A stretch of 64,000 nt of DNA from Spirometra erinaceieuropaei (GCA_902702965.1 CACRXP010000010.1:2294439-2358438); one strand, 5' to 3'; positions 23,301 through 34,929 are shown, counted from the stretch's first letter. Numbers and translations are program-made. The notes: generated from the sequence alone by a model not told the origin.

Positions 23301-24140
23301 GTTGCGCGCGTTCATTGTTACTGGTCTTGCTTCGTCCCTATGAGCGTGATTTTTGTAAGACCATTCCACTAAGTGATGAGTTTTATCAAGGCTAATATCT
23401 TCGGTCAAAACATTGGGTGTAACGGCTTAGTTCTGCTGCCACGTTAAGGGACTTTTTCAACAATGGTGTCTGCCCCAGTTGAGTAACTGCTATTGCCCAC
23501 AATACCACTGACTGATTTAACTGAAACGTCACATTCTTTGAACCACTATCCATTAGTAGACACCCAGGTAATGTTCTCCAGACTCTGGTCCTGATTGTGA
23601 CCCTGAGACAATTTTCCAGCGTTTAAGATGTCCATCCGGAGGGAAGTTCGGTTGAATAAAGCTTCTTATGAGTGTTTCGAAGATTGTTTTTTTGGATGGA
23701 ATCAATTAACTTTGCTGCTTGCTCCCCAGCATAATCTTGATGGGGTCCGATTGCAAAGTTCCCGTATGATTTTTACCCTTTTTGTGACCGAAGTTCTTTC
23801 AAAATTCCTCCTCCCGTCAAGGTAGGTTAGCTTGTTTGGTAGGCCATGAAATTAAGTAGGGTACTCTGAGACATGACCACCACGTCCGACTGTATTTAAT
23901 TCAGGCAGGCCCTGGAGGTCTAGACATGTAGCAGCCAAGGATATGAGATCAGCCTCGACCACACACAGTAATTTTGCATCGTCTATTACAGCTGGCAGCT
24001 TCCTACCTTTCATATACAATTATTTACAAAACTCTTTTCCAGCTTTCCACTTATCAGTGCTTTCCCCAAACGATTTTTACCCAATAGGTGGCTCAAAGGC
24101 GCTCGCCTATGCATCCCTTAATAAAACTGAGCTGGACTGA
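23301..24140 (+). mobile_element. Probable continuation and 3' end of CR1-like LINE
   Basis: The end at 24085-24140 ('ggtggctcaaaggcgctcgcc' then 'aataaaactgagctggactg') matches the LINE ends near 9080 and 20030. The intervening part is too degraded to read, so the link to 22650-23300 is an inference. Confidence 0.5.
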
Positions 24141-24887
24141 AGTGAACAGAAGTCAGAAAGAATAAAAGATGACTTATTTTGTGCCGTTGCCGTGAGTTGA
24201 TAGTTTGCTTATGGGTCAGAATAAGACATCCCTTCTGGAGCGCTTGGGTAGCAGAGTGTTTTTAACGCGGGCCCGAACTTTCCCGCCAGCCTGAGCAAGG
24301 GACAAGCTGATAGACGAACATGTGGCTGACTGATTCACAGGGTGAGTCATGGACGCATGATCGTGAGAGCCCAAGGGCGACGAGCCATTCTGGCCGATCC
24401 ACGTGAGGTGGGGCCAATAGTTAGTAGTAACTTTATTTTTATGTGAGTGTAGGGTGATATTTAAACAAAGTTAACACTAAGCCAATTGGTAAAAGAAGGC
24501 AAGGTAGACAGTAATGGTCTGTGTGAGCGGCCAGATGTACAGCTCTACACGAAATAGGCAGCGTTTTTCATGTCCGCCGACGATTATTCCTTTTACATAC
24601 ATATCCACAAAAAGCGAACCGGATGTTTCTAGAAACAGTAGTGAGCTACGAACGCAGCAGTGAAAAATTCCAAAAAATGACTGCAAATGGTGAGTTTAGG
24701 AAACACCCACTTTCAAAAAACTCCTTCGTGATGGCCCATTAGGGAAAAGAGAAGGTTCTTCCGGAGGGTAGAATGGAACTAAAAGAACAAATCAGCATGT
24801 GAGAACGAAATGTCATTGTTGTGCGTCCGGGGATGTTAGAAAGTAGTAGTGAAAATGCGATTCCCGGGTGGCATATCAAAAGAAGAG
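24141..24887. other. No gene recognised
   Basis: No coding or RNA feature can be supported. The minus frame at 24686-24477 has no recognisable family. Confidence 0.35.
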
Positions 24888-24917
24888 GAGGCGCTCACCG
24901 GGAGAGGTGTATTTGCG

Positions 24918-24962
24918 GTCTGACTTTTTGGGTAGTCGTTTCTTCTACCCATCTTCAGAGAC
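24918..24962 (-). ncRNA. Degenerate hammerhead-like motif (left arm)
   Basis: On the minus strand, CTGAAGA (24958-24952) is followed by the stem II GGGTAG...CTACCC. AAAAA then stands where GAAA is required, before GTC (24924-24922). It is an inverted partner of the motif at 25253-25289 but has lost a core base. Confidence 0.5.
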
Positions 24963-25247
24963 TGAGCAGTCGTGCACACAGCCTTTGTTTTATGGCGCAC
25001 TTTGTTTAATGCCTGGTCCACCAATGCCGCCTGTGTTGCTGCATCCGACCCGCATATCACCGTGACCTGAATTCCACCCATCTTTCGTTGCCCAATCGGG
25101 GCCGCCAATTATCACCGCGGCCGACGAAGATGGGCGGGATTCAGGTCACGGTGATATGCGGGTCGGATGCAGCAACACAGGCGGCAGTGGTGGGCCAGGC
25201 CTTAAACAAAGTGCGCCATAAAAGGAAGGCTGTGTGCACGACTGTTC

Positions 25248-25293
25248 AGTCTCTGAAGATGGGTAGAAGAAACGACTACCCGAAACGTCAGAC
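25248..25293 (+). ncRNA. Hammerhead-ribozyme-like motif (right arm), consensus core
   Basis: The core CTGAAGA (25253-25259) fits CUGANGA. It is followed by perfect stem II GGGTAG/CTACCC, then GAAA (25282-25285), C-G and the UC cleavage dinucleotide ending at 25289. The bases flanking the core, GTCT and AGAC, are complementary and would form stem I. Stem III is minimal, as known for hammerheads of Penelope-like elements. Activity is not shown by sequence alone. Confidence 0.65.
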
Positions 25294-25319
25294 CTCAAAT
25301 ACACCTCTCCCGATGTTAG

Positions 25320-26149
25320 AAAGTGCTAAAATCAGAGTGTGAACGACAAATGGGCATCGTCTCAACATCCCAGTGACCATCAGGGGACCTTGATGAGGGT
25401 TTGCGGGAAGTAAACAACGGTTGTTTGCAGCGTGCCTGCCAATATGATCCCGATTACTTGTCCGAGAGATTAGTTAGGGTGGCCATCGGGTATTTTGAAA
25501 AGCACAGTGTATAGACTGAAACAACCTGAAATTTCTGCCGAGTGATCACGGAATGCAACACCGCACGTGGCGAGGAAATGCGAGCGGATAACGTAATTCC
25601 AGCGGCGACATCCAAGATGTCCAATAGTCTTTCTTCAGAGTTTTGGGAAAAACAAATGTTAATCGAGTCGGCGTTCAGTCAGTGCAAATTAAATCGCAGT
25701 CCTTTTTGGAAAGCACATAGTCTAGCTGACTATCTAATGCCAACTGACGGCTTGTTTTCAAGAAATTTACACTCGGATGCAAAAACAGAGAGCTTTCAGA
25801 GGTGGAGGAGGCGGGAGGAGGTATGATCAAGGAAAAATTACTTAATTTACATGGGCAACTAGCAGAGACAAGGGCTGGAATCTGAGGAAGATTTGAATTA
25901 TAACTGATATGCAAAGGGGGGACAGAAGTTGGCTCCTAGTCACTGAGCAAATAAATTTTGGATTAGTTAGCAAGGCATCTATTTGAGTAGGAAGAGTCTG
26001 AGTGCATAGCATTTAAGAATTTTCAGGTAAAAAGCCTTTGGACACTTTTAATCTTAGCACGACTAGCCTCGTTCATTAAACCACAGAATAGGCAGCGATA
26101 CTCGAGAACGGAATGGACTAACATTCGATATAGTATGGATTTTTTTTTA
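25320..26149. other. No gene recognised
   Basis: The plus frame at 25542-25826 (94 residues) has no recognisable family. No RNA or repeat was identified. Confidence 0.35.
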
Positions 26150-28600
26150 TAAATGCCGTCGACAATAGCCTTGCTGTTCGATACACATGAGATATTATAT
26201 TACTGAATGCAAGGTCCGTTATAAACAAGATGGCTCAAATCAGAGCCATTGCTCTCAAAATGACGCCTGATGCTACATGTGTAACATAATCTTGGGCCCG
26301 TTCTCTAATTTCTGACTTAGTCCTTCTTATAGCTGACTTTACTTTTTGCCGTCAAGACCGAACGACTAGGCGTGGGGGCGGTTGTCTTCTTAATATTAGA
26401 TCCTACTTAAAGCGCTCTCCCTATTACTTGGATGTTTCCTCATTCGCGGGAAACTTCTGCTTTGCATCTGTTATTCTCTCGCCACAATGAAAGGCAACTA
26501 TCGGCTGTATCTACAATCCACCAAACTCTTCAGCCAGTGATGATAACAATCCTATAAAGTCTTAGATTGATTTCAGAAGCTGCCTTCAATGTTAAAATAA
26601 TCACTGGAGATTTTAACCTTCCTGAAATAGACTGGGATTCCAATATCTGTCCAACAAGATTCCAGCCCTACCAGGATATTGTTAATTTTTCTAACTAGTC
26701 CCAACTGGTGTGCTCTCCAACAACAGATAATCATATTTTAGATCTAATCTTTACCAATGTCATTTCCCCTCTTTCTGTTATTTTAAAAAAGGACCTCTTT
26801 GACAATGAGCACGTATTAATTCATTGTTGCTTACCGCTTGCCTTTCCACAAAAGACCAGCACCGCTCGGACTTACCTAAACTACGATTGTGTAGATAACG
26901 ACTTAATAAATAACTATATTAGATCATTGGATTTATGTGGCTTTCATTCCTGTCGCGATTCAACCATTCTTCGTGACATCATGTCCAATGTTTCCAAGGA
27001 CATCCTAGAGTTTGAGCCTCGTAGATATATCAAGTCTGATTCTTCAGATTCCCTTGTTCCTCATTTTCTTCACAACGGGCTAAAAAGTTGGACGGCATCT
27101 GCGTTACCCATCCACTAGCTCCTTATCAGTTCATCTTAGAATCACAGAGATTTTGGAGATGGCCTCAAGGATGCGCCAAGCGCGCGACAGGCAAAGACAA
27201 TCACTTGCTCTCAGTGATCCGGACCCAAGCAAATCCGTCGCTAACATCTTCCGTCATCGGTCTTCCTCTAAGCGTGGTAACGCACTTCCACCTCTGCTAA
27301 GTGATAACAAAGTCTTCCTCATCGATGACACTGACAGGTCGGAGTTGTTTAATGCTTTCTTTGCAAAACACCTTAATACTGAGTCCGAACCGATCCCTTT
27401 CTTTCAATCACTTTCAGATAGGACACTGAGTACAATCGATGTCTCCTCAGATCTCATTTAGAAGCACATAAATCGTTTTAAATACTCACACTGCTCAGGA
27501 ACCGACAGAATTTCCAATTTGGTTATTAAACAGGCATCCAACCCTCCCATATTGTTCGGTCATTTATTTTCGGTTTATATTTCAAAAGGATTCTTTCCTG
27601 AAACATGGAAAATGTCAATTATCATTACCGTCTTCAAGTCTGGAACTTGGTCCGATGTTAATAACTATCGGGCGTGCACAAAACGCCGTCTCTAGCAATG
27701 CTTCTTGAAAGGATTATTTTCAATGAACTTCCCAACTTCTGCCTAGCTAATAGGCTTCTGAGGTCCATTCAGCATGAGCTTTTACCTGAACGATCATGTA
27801 GAATTTGCCGATTGGCATTTCTTAATCTAATCACTCCTCTTCGTAATGAGCGGCAGTCAGTGGTGGTTATGTAAATTTATTTTTACATGCTTTGATGGGA
27901 CCCGGACGGGTCTTTAATAAAAACAATTATTAGTATTATAATTATTATTTATCTACTTTGATCTTAGCAAAGCCTTTGACAAGGTGCCCCATAGACGTCT
28001 TTTGGTAAAATTGGAAGCTCTCGGTGTTCGGCCTCCTCTACTCGACTTCATCAGGTCCTATCTATCTAACCGACATCAGAAAGTCACGGTCGGTTATAAC
28101 TGCTCGACACCTAATTCGATCACGAATGGCGTACTTTAAGGCACGATTCTGGGTCCGCTTCTCTTCCTTCTTTACATCAATGATATATCGGCTGAACTCG
28201 GAAAATCGCAAACTTTTATTTATGCCAGTGACCTCAAATGTGTTTGCTCATATTCCAATGACACTGCAAATGCTTGTGTTGAAAAAATTTATGCCGATTT
28301 ACTACGCTTAAGCAGATGAAGTTTTCATTATCTAAGTGTAGTTTCATGCCTCTTGGTCCTGCAAAACTTCCTGCTCTCATAATTTTTCAGAATAACTCAC
28401 ACTCAGAATGCTTCACCATAAAAAACCTAGGTTTAAGTCATACCAATAATCTTGCTTTATCACCTCATGCAGGTAGAATCTCTGCCAATGCTGCACTTAT
28501 ATGTGGGTTCATACGGCATGATTTTTCCCTTACGGAAAACTCATTTGAAACTTGGCAAATTAATTTCACGGTAGATAAGTTCTCTTTATATAAATAAAGT
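26150..28600 (+). mobile_element. Nearly full-length non-LTR retrotransposon (EN plus RT), degraded
   Basis: The endonuclease end shows DFNLPEIDWDSN near 26610-26645, followed by DHILDLIFTN-type sequence (frame 26708-27118: DNHILDLIFTNV). A linker includes FNAFFAKHLNTES (27350) and the RT entry block HCSGTDRISNLVIKQA (about 27490). IIITVFKSG (27620) and FDLSKAFDKVPHRRLLVKLE (27957-28016) follow. Near 28140 comes GTILGPLLFLLYINDISAEL, and FIYASDLKC (about 28210) where Y/F-A-D-D is expected. The order is EN, linker, RT, as in CR1/Jockey-clade LINEs. It is interrupted by an 80-bp insertion at about 27870-27950 and several stops. Confidence 0.85.
27870..27950 (+). mobile_element. Small insertion inside the LINE RT domain
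   Basis: The coding line reading ...VVV then YFDLSKAF is split by about 80 AT-rich bases. These contain 'gggacccggacgggtcttta', AATAAA, and an (ATT)n-like end. The structure resembles the 3' tail of another retroelement. The flanking 'ttat/ttta' bases may be a target duplication. Confidence 0.5.
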
Positions 28601-29590
28601 GGTAAATACCCTATCGGTGATAGACCGTGCGTATTAACATATGTTTCGGCTACAAAAATGCAGTACCGCCCTTTTGAAGACTGCAGAAACCTGTTTACAA
28701 CATTGACGTCTTCTTTCATGTTCTTTTGCTTAAAACCTCTGTTTTGACGGACACTTCCGCCACTGTAACTCTATCGGACATCGTTTGTAAATACGTTTCG
28801 TCCAAAATTGACGGTAAATTTCTCCTACTCTTTCTTTCACATACCTTGATGTATGCCGACTTTTTCCGGTTTTTTGTCTCTCATCCGTTTTTGCACATCT
28901 TTCACGTACAGTGATATTTTTAAAGCATTTTCTAACCGCGCGTTTTATAGCGTACACGACTGAGTATGTACACTGCCGCGGATGCATTCAGTCTTCGAGT
29001 TCATGAATGAAAACGCGGTTGCGACGTCACCAGCTCTTAGTTCGTCGACAAAAACTGTGTACTGTGGCCGAAGTTTGATAAACTACAGTCAAGTCCTTTG
29101 GAGAGGAACGAACACTCGCCACAGGGCACTAAAGTCTATCCAGTGAGGGTTTTGAAAAATAGCCTCGCTCTGGAAAAGGTCCGCCGTGTGACTCGGAGGG
29201 CTGCAAAACAAAGTAGATTACCACACAATTACTTTTCCGTGGGAAGGCTCGCACAATGATGTCTGACTCCGATGACGACAAGGACGCAAATGATCGTCCA
29301 AGGAGGCCAGAAAAGTGGCCGACTGGTTGGCCCACACCGCCTCCCATGCTCCGGTAGGTACTATTAAATCTAGTAAGTAGTAGGCCTAGAAGTGACGAAA
29401 AGGCATGCACGGCTTCTGACTCAAGCAGCAGTCCTCTCCTGGCCTCAGCATTGACTTCACACCAGTAAGCAAGCCCTACTGAATGTCTACTTAAGATTGC
29501 CTACGGACAAACAAGTGTCGCCAACGTTGACGCAAGCGGGTTAACAGCAATACTGTAGACCATTTCTTCTTCTTCTAATTGATCTTCTTT
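28601..29590. other. No gene recognised
   Basis: Frames on both strands near 28465-28987 and 29129-29410 overlap each other and match no family that I recognise. Confidence 0.35.
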
Positions 29591-29600
29591 TAGGAAAATA

Positions 29601-29855
29601 ATGGACACATTAGTCCAGCAGATTGTTTTTCTCTTAAATGAGGTACATAAGCTGAAAGCGATTGTTGTCAAAAATTTGATCGCCATTCAGCAGTCCGCGG
29701 TGGTTGCCCACCCCAAGGCATCTCCGATGCGTCTGCCTTTGTGCCCCACGGAGACCTATGAGGACTTCGTCGCTAAAGTATATGCAGAATCAGACTTTGG
29801 AGAAGAAGTGTTATGTATATATGCAAATCAATCAACTCTCTGTCTCGCAGAGTAA
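29601..29855 (+). CDS. Unrecognised small open frame, possible internal or terminal exon
   Basis: It begins just after a strong polypyrimidine tract and TTTTAG (about 29575-29594), so it could be an exon. It encodes about 84 residues from ATG at 29601 to TAA. The first 30 residues (LVQQIVFLLNEVHKLKAIVV) have leucine/valine spacing compatible with a coiled coil. The second half is acidic (TYEDFVAKVYAESDFGEE). It does not match a family I can name with confidence. It could instead be a transposon fragment, as all neighbours are repeats. Confidence 0.3.
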   Translation: MDTLVQQIVFLLNEVHKLKAIVVKNLIAIQQSAVVAHPKASPMRLPLCPTETYEDFVAKVYAESDFGEEVLCIYANQSTLCLAE

Positions 29856-30237
29856 ACAGCTTTCCATAGTGGGAGGGCGTACAGAAAGTGAGTTTGTCCC
29901 GAATCACCCGATTGCCCTGCTGGGACCGTCCCTGTGCCTTAGCTATGGCTGGGGTGATTTTACAGGAAAACGGTAGTTCTCCGGTTCTTCAATGCACCCA
30001 TTTATTCGTCGTATGTCTGCCTTTTTACAACACTACAGAGGCTATTCGAAAATATGGTCATCTTTAGTAATTGCTCCAACGAGCTTGACAGACAACTGTT
30101 ATAATTGTAAACACTGCTCGTAAGGGTTTTTGATTTGTTTTTTTTTGACAAAATACGTCCTCTCATTAATTTGCGCTCATTTTTCCATGTCCTAATGTAG
30201 TCGGTTATGCGCTGATGCGTTAATATGGCTCCATACT

Positions 30238-30590
30238 CTTGGATCGCCGCAGAGGACAACGGCTTTCAATGCGCCACATCCAAGGACGTCGAGGTCGATA
30301 TTGTATGAGGGGGGACCCAAAACGCGAGAAAAGGAGGCGTCCTGGTGCGCAGTTTTTTTCGCTGAGGAGGCCAGGGGGGGGGCTGAGGCGTCAAAACTCC
30401 GCCACAGTCTTGCCAGTATCCCTTTCTTAGCCCTCTCATATACACCCTTGGATCGCCGCAGAGGACAACGGGTTTCGATGCGCAACATCAAAGGCAATCG
30501 TATAAGGACGTCGAGGTCGTTAATGTATAAGGGTCACCCAAAAAGCAGCCCTTTCCTAGCCCTCTCATAAATCTCCCAAGGGCTGCGGAG
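30238..30590. repeat. Short tandem duplication (~211-bp unit)
   Basis: The phrase 'ttggatcgccgcagaggaca' occurs at about 30239 and 30450, followed in both by 'aaggacgtcgaggtcg' and 'tagccctctcata'. The second unit is incomplete. The function is unknown. Confidence 0.7.
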
Positions 30591-30599
30591 CACAAGGGG

Positions 30600-31860
30600 G
30601 TGGGGGTTGGTGAGGCCGGTGCCGACAGGGGCTAAATCTACTTGGAATTATTAGCATCCGATCGGCCTGACGACGTGTGACTTTATGAAAACCTTTTTTT
30701 CCTATGAAGAACCTATCGGGGAGATCAAGAAAACTCCTGTTCGTCTCACCGAGCCGCATCTTGACCGATATAAAAGTGTAGAAAATGCAAAGCATCCTCA
30801 GGAAACCCTTTTGGAATCTGTTCTCAGAATGTGGGCCGTCAGCAAAGCACCATATCTGACGTTACACCAATTTTAAAGGATATTTAGGCGTAACGTTCGT
30901 TTAAAAAACTATTGTCAAACATTCTATCTGCGCTGTCATATGTTCTCAGGCTTTTACATGGACGTGCTTCCTGTACACCGAAAACTGAAGTCTACTAGAT
31001 CATAACCATTTTGACATTCTCAGTATTTTTTTGTTTTTCTAAGAAATTGGCTTTTCTACACAACGTAATATTACCATTAATATTTCGCTAATGTTTCCAG
31101 TTTACTTAAGGGGACTCTTCTTAATATAGATTCTGGGTCCGTATATTAGTGTCGATTTCGTGTGATTAGAAAGCATTAGCAAATTTCGGAGCCTATCTTC
31201 TTTTGAGTCAAGTACAATAATTCTTACAGCGTTATTACCTACGACAACCATTATCTTCACGCCACCGCTTAATTTTTCCTGTGTACAAATCATATCCGCC
31301 TGTATCAAAGCCCTGTCACAACAGCTAAAACCAGAGAGAGACCTAGGGTCTCTTACGATCCTCAGGCCTGGTTCTAAATGCAAGGAGGAGAAGTCAGACG
31401 CCGAGCGAGAAGTTAGTGCATTCTGCACAGAACAAACAGAGAACAGAGCTGGCAGCCAGACAAAGGCGTGTTCGGCGCCGGGAGAGCGGCATCTCGAGTG
31501 AGAGCTGGGCGTATGCGTCACAGCGCCTTAAGCGAGAACATGCCCAATTCGGCCTTGAAGATGATTGGCTAGTTGGGAAGCTGTGAGCGCGCGGAAACCA
31601 GCCTGCCGCGGGTGCAGGTGTAGCGGCCGAGGATGTCAAGGGTAGCGCACAACCACGTAACGGAATACCGAGGAGGAGATCCTGACTTGTGTTGATCTGA
31701 ATACGATTGTTAGCAGTTCACGATACTCATCCATACATAAAGGAAGAAGAAACGATCGGTGGACGAGAAGATATAATGAACAGAAAAGGGAATTGCAAAG
31801 GAGTATAATGACAGTTAAAAGTACACGCGAGATGAGTTACAACAGTCAAATGACCTGTCC
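30600..31860. other. No gene recognised
   Basis: Frames at 30685-30876 (+), 31102-31521 (-) and 31394-31639 (-) have no recognisable family and lack supporting splice or repeat context. Confidence 0.35.
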
Positions 31861-31869
31861 GGGTGGAGA

Positions 31870-32110
31870 GGCGTGGCCAACATGCCAGCTGGACAACCGG
31901 TGGGGAGCGCAGCGCTGGGGGCAACTGCAGGGAAGGGCCGAGGGGGTTGCCGATGTAGTGAGGGCAGCGGTACGAACGTTACGACACGATACGGAGCGGG
32001 AGAGGGGATCGGCGGAAGAGAGTGGAAGGGACACCGGCTACGCCATCTCCATCCTAGGTCCGCGCGCCAAAAGTGCCACGGCATTCAAACAACCCTGTAC
32101 AGATCACGGG
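31870..32110. repeat. GC-rich dispersed repeat
   Basis: The block 'caaccggtggggagcgcagcg' near 31893 recurs inverted near 2340-2370. Five overlapping long frames on both strands reflect high GC, not genes. Confidence 0.4.
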
Positions 32111-32289
32111 ACGTTACACAGGCACCAGTGAGAAGTGCAGCAATGCACCAGGCGTCTGGACTGGGACTACTACAATCCTCGTTACTGATGTCGTATAGTC
32201 ATTGGTGCCCACGTTTGTACCTACTGAATTGCTACCCGCGCTTTCAAATTCTCTGACAATAATATTCTTCACTCTGCGTTTTACGCTTT

Positions 32290-32640
32290 GTTTTTTTTGA
32301 CTCCAACGCTGACAACCTACTTCTGGCCATCCGTGTTCCGCTGCATGAATGCCTTTAACTCCACAGGGCTGTTTAGGCGTTGTAAGCAAGGTATATGAAC
32401 GCTTTTTGGCCGCTGCAGCGTGTTCGGCCATTCTCGTTCGGAGCTGTCTTCTGGTTTCTCCGACGTAGTTGCTTTGTCCGCAACTGCACCAGATCCTATA
32501 AACGACTCCAGACGATTCTAGCTGTGGCAGTGGGTCTTTCGGTTTCATTACCAGACGCCTAATGGTTGCCTCCGGTCAGTGTGCTTGAGTCATGGTTTTC
32601 TGGCCCCCAGTCTATTAACAAACATCATGCAAATACCCGT
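32290..32640. mobile_element. Penelope-like element fragments in head-to-head orientation
   Basis: On the minus strand (32548 to about 32410) a GIY-YIG endonuclease start reads MKPKDPLPQLESSGVVYRIW, CSCGQSNYVGE, LRTRMAEHAAA. The GIY-YIG-type 'VYRIWC...YVGET' core is clear, but the frame then runs into unrelated sequence. Immediately beyond, from about 32582, the plus strand carries the later part of the same domain (LESWFSGPQSINK). The two halves are thus inverted relative to each other, and neither is complete. Confidence 0.75.
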
Positions 32641-33222
32641 GCGGACTCCAGACCAGAACTCAAAATCAAGACGAAGGCCCATATCCCATCGGCCATTCGG
32701 ATAACTCCCTATGTGGCATAACGGATAATCCGACCATCAGAGTCCTAACAGTTGGCTTAACCCACAAATAAACAATTTCAACTAATGTCGGCATGCGCAA
32801 ATTATACTAGTTCAAAATGCTCTTGCTCAACTTTAACCGTGTCGTCCATACTGCATCTTGGATCTTTGTCTACTGCAGGTACGGCTACCAAATAAGATCC
32901 TACCTTCATCTTTGTATTTGACTACTCTATTGGGCTTCTAGTCCATTGCAGAGCTAAGTAATCGAGCAAAACCCCACTTGCAGTTGTCTACCACATTCGT
33001 CCATGCAAGACGTCAAATTTCGCTGTTAGTTGATTCGTGTCCAACCCACACCCTCGCTGTCTTCAAACAGGACTGGAATATGAATTCGATTACTCGTTGG
33101 GTCACATTACTGACGCACAAACACGCTGACTTTAAAGTGTTATCACCATGGCTCGCTCGCCGCCTACCTGATCTACAGGTCAGCATTTATATTTGACGAA
33201 GCCAACAACAGAACTGGGAAGG
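32620..33222 (+). repeat. Long dispersed repeat family R1 (copy 1, truncated by gap)
   Basis: Blocks such as 'actcaaaatcaagacgaaggc' and 'aataatccgaccatcagagt' near 32655 and 32725 recur at 45555 and 45640 (+), and inverted near 54600-54740. Later shared blocks ('ttcgtccatgcaagacgtcaa' near 32997; 'tttcgctgttagttg') also match. The class is unknown. Confidence 0.7.
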
Positions 33223-33293
33223 NNNNNNNNNNNNNNNNNNNNNNNNNNNNNNNNNNNNNNNNNNNNNNNNNNNNNNNNNNNNNNNNNNNNNNN
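33223..33293. other. Assembly gap (N run)
   Basis: A run of about 71 undetermined bases ends directly in a CCA microsatellite, suggesting that the repeat broke the assembly. Confidence 0.98.
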
Positions 33294-33329
33294 CCACCAC
33301 CACCACCACCACCACCACCACCACCACCA
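33294..33329. repeat. (CCA)n microsatellite
   Basis: About 12 consecutive CCA triplets lie flush with the preceding gap, so the array is probably longer in the genome. Confidence 0.95.
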
Positions 33330-33339
33330 TTGCCATCAG

Positions 33340-33475
33340 TATTATCACGCACTGTATGCTGAAGAACCTTACTCATTATTTCTCAACCGAGCTGTCTGTA
33401 ATCGGTAAGGAAAGCGATATTCATAATCTCTCTTCTCTAAACACCCCCAACAGTCGGCACTGTACTTCATCTACA
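33340..33475 (+). repeat. Dispersed repeat R2 (copy 1, partial)
   Basis: The bases 'actgtatgctgaagaacctta' and 'tctcaaccgagctgtctgtaa' recur near 35190 and 36330 in the same order and strand. Confidence 0.7.
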
Positions 33476-34135
33476 TGTGCCCATACCACTCGGCCGGACA
33501 ATAGGCCTCCTTCGCGGAGTTTTCTTCTTAATCTGCTCCAGTACGTCTCAGTGACGTTTGTCTGTTTGCCTGCAGTGGGGTACCTTAAATTCTTTGAACG
33601 ATTCACCGAGAATTAATCATATCGGTTTGACGGTAGGCGCTTCTACGTCTTCCACTCATCAGTTACGGTGACAGTTCCCTTTGCCACCCATTTCACTACA
33701 ACGGAAATCAGGGCAGTCCAGCTCCAGTTGTTAACCTGCTCAAATAGAACCTTCTTTCGTTCCTTATCAAACATGCTGACCAGCGACCACTGCCTCCTAC
33801 GTCTGCTGACGTTGCAATTTCGGTAGCTAATGGGCATTTCTTTAACTTGCGCTTCTACTCCAGTGCCTCCAATCTGGCCGGTTTCCCCACAAACGGGCCG
33901 CAGAACAGACCTTGCGGCAGGCTGCGTACCATTCGACAACCGACGTATGACATGTTCCAACATCTTCCATACAGTTGCTGGCCTTTTTTCCCTGCAAAAA
34001 ATATCAGCTAAATCTTCATGACTGTTCCGATTGCTAGTCGGCTCCTCTCAGACACCGAGCCGGTTTTAAGTGCTTTCCACCTTCTTCCTATTAACACTGG
34101 CATATTCACTTATTTACTTTGGATTTTTAAACATC
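33476..34135. other. No gene recognised
   Basis: Frames at 33356-33616 (+), 33643-33963 (-) and 33830-34021 (+) show no recognisable domain. They may be degraded retroelement. Confidence 0.35.
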
Positions 34136-34139
34136 TACA

Positions 34140-34350
34140 TATGTACCATGTAGGAGGGCACCCATCAATCGTGCTACGGAACTCACTAGTCCCGTTGTGT
34201 CTTGGGGCTCTCTCTATAGCCCAACCAGCAGCCACACAGCGGCACGTACTATTGGCAGAATAACATTACCAACAAAGTCAAGGGAGACTGGAATGACCAT
34301 TTCTGGCTACTTAGCCGTCGTCAGCTAGTCATAGCTTACCAGTCACCCAC
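34140..34350 (-). mobile_element. SINE-family pieces (head and tail modules)
   Basis: The plus strand reads the reverse complement of the head module ('cggaactcactagtcccgtt', 'gcccaaccagcagcc'), then directly 'ggcagaataacattaccaac' and 'tggaatgaccatttctggct'. The central tRNA-like region expected between them is missing, so this is a rearranged or internally deleted copy. Confidence 0.6.
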
Positions 34351-34929
34351 TGCACAGCTCATGCTTCCGTAAATTTACCTTTTAAACATCTTCCTACATT
34401 TTTCGCCAGGAATCTCTAATAGCGTACAACGGTCTTTGTTAGTACTTACATTACTCCGTCTTCGTGTTGCATCCTGAAATTGTCTGAATTGGGTTTATTG
34501 TCGTTCATTGACAAATCAAACTCGCACACTAAAAAACAGTGGAAGTAGAAACATTACCTATCATTAGTCGCTCCAATTGGCTGGAATCACCTTGGTTGCC
34601 TGGCCGGATGTGAACTTACCATCGGAGGCTTACTCGAACCCCATTATTTTTCCAAAATTGCTTTTGTTTATTTTTGATTAACGCGCCAACCGTCCGTTGC
34701 TATACAGCATCGCATGTTACGATTTATGGCCGCAATTCAGTTCGTTTCCACGCTTCCTCTAATTTTACTTTTCATCCTACACACGTACTGCCCCACCTGT
34801 AAGGACCCCATTACCGCCATTCATGCAAGACACGGAGGCCTGGCTAGCGATCTATCCTGGCGTCCCATGATCTACCGTTGCCCTCTTCACATAATCATAA
34901 CCCTCAGGTAACTGAACAACTATTTCAAC

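Larger units (their letters stand above)
24888..25313. repeat. Long inverted repeat (two ~190-bp arms) carrying hammerhead-like motifs
   Basis: The left arm (about 24888-25084) is the reverse complement of the right arm (about 25127-25313) with only a few percent mismatches, separated by roughly 40 bp. Each arm ends outward with a hammerhead-ribozyme-like core. Each arm also encodes the same frame (MGGIQVTVICGSDAATQAA...), which has no known family and may be accidental. Candidate explanations are a retrozyme or a Penelope-like terminal repeat in head-to-head arrangement. Confidence 0.85.

Noticed and set aside
24836..25342. Paired open frames on opposite strands encoding the same ~65 residues (MGGIQVTVICGSDAATQAA...)
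   Set aside because: The frames are the direct result of the inverted repeat. The residues match no family, and each ends in unrelated sequence, so I do not call a gene.
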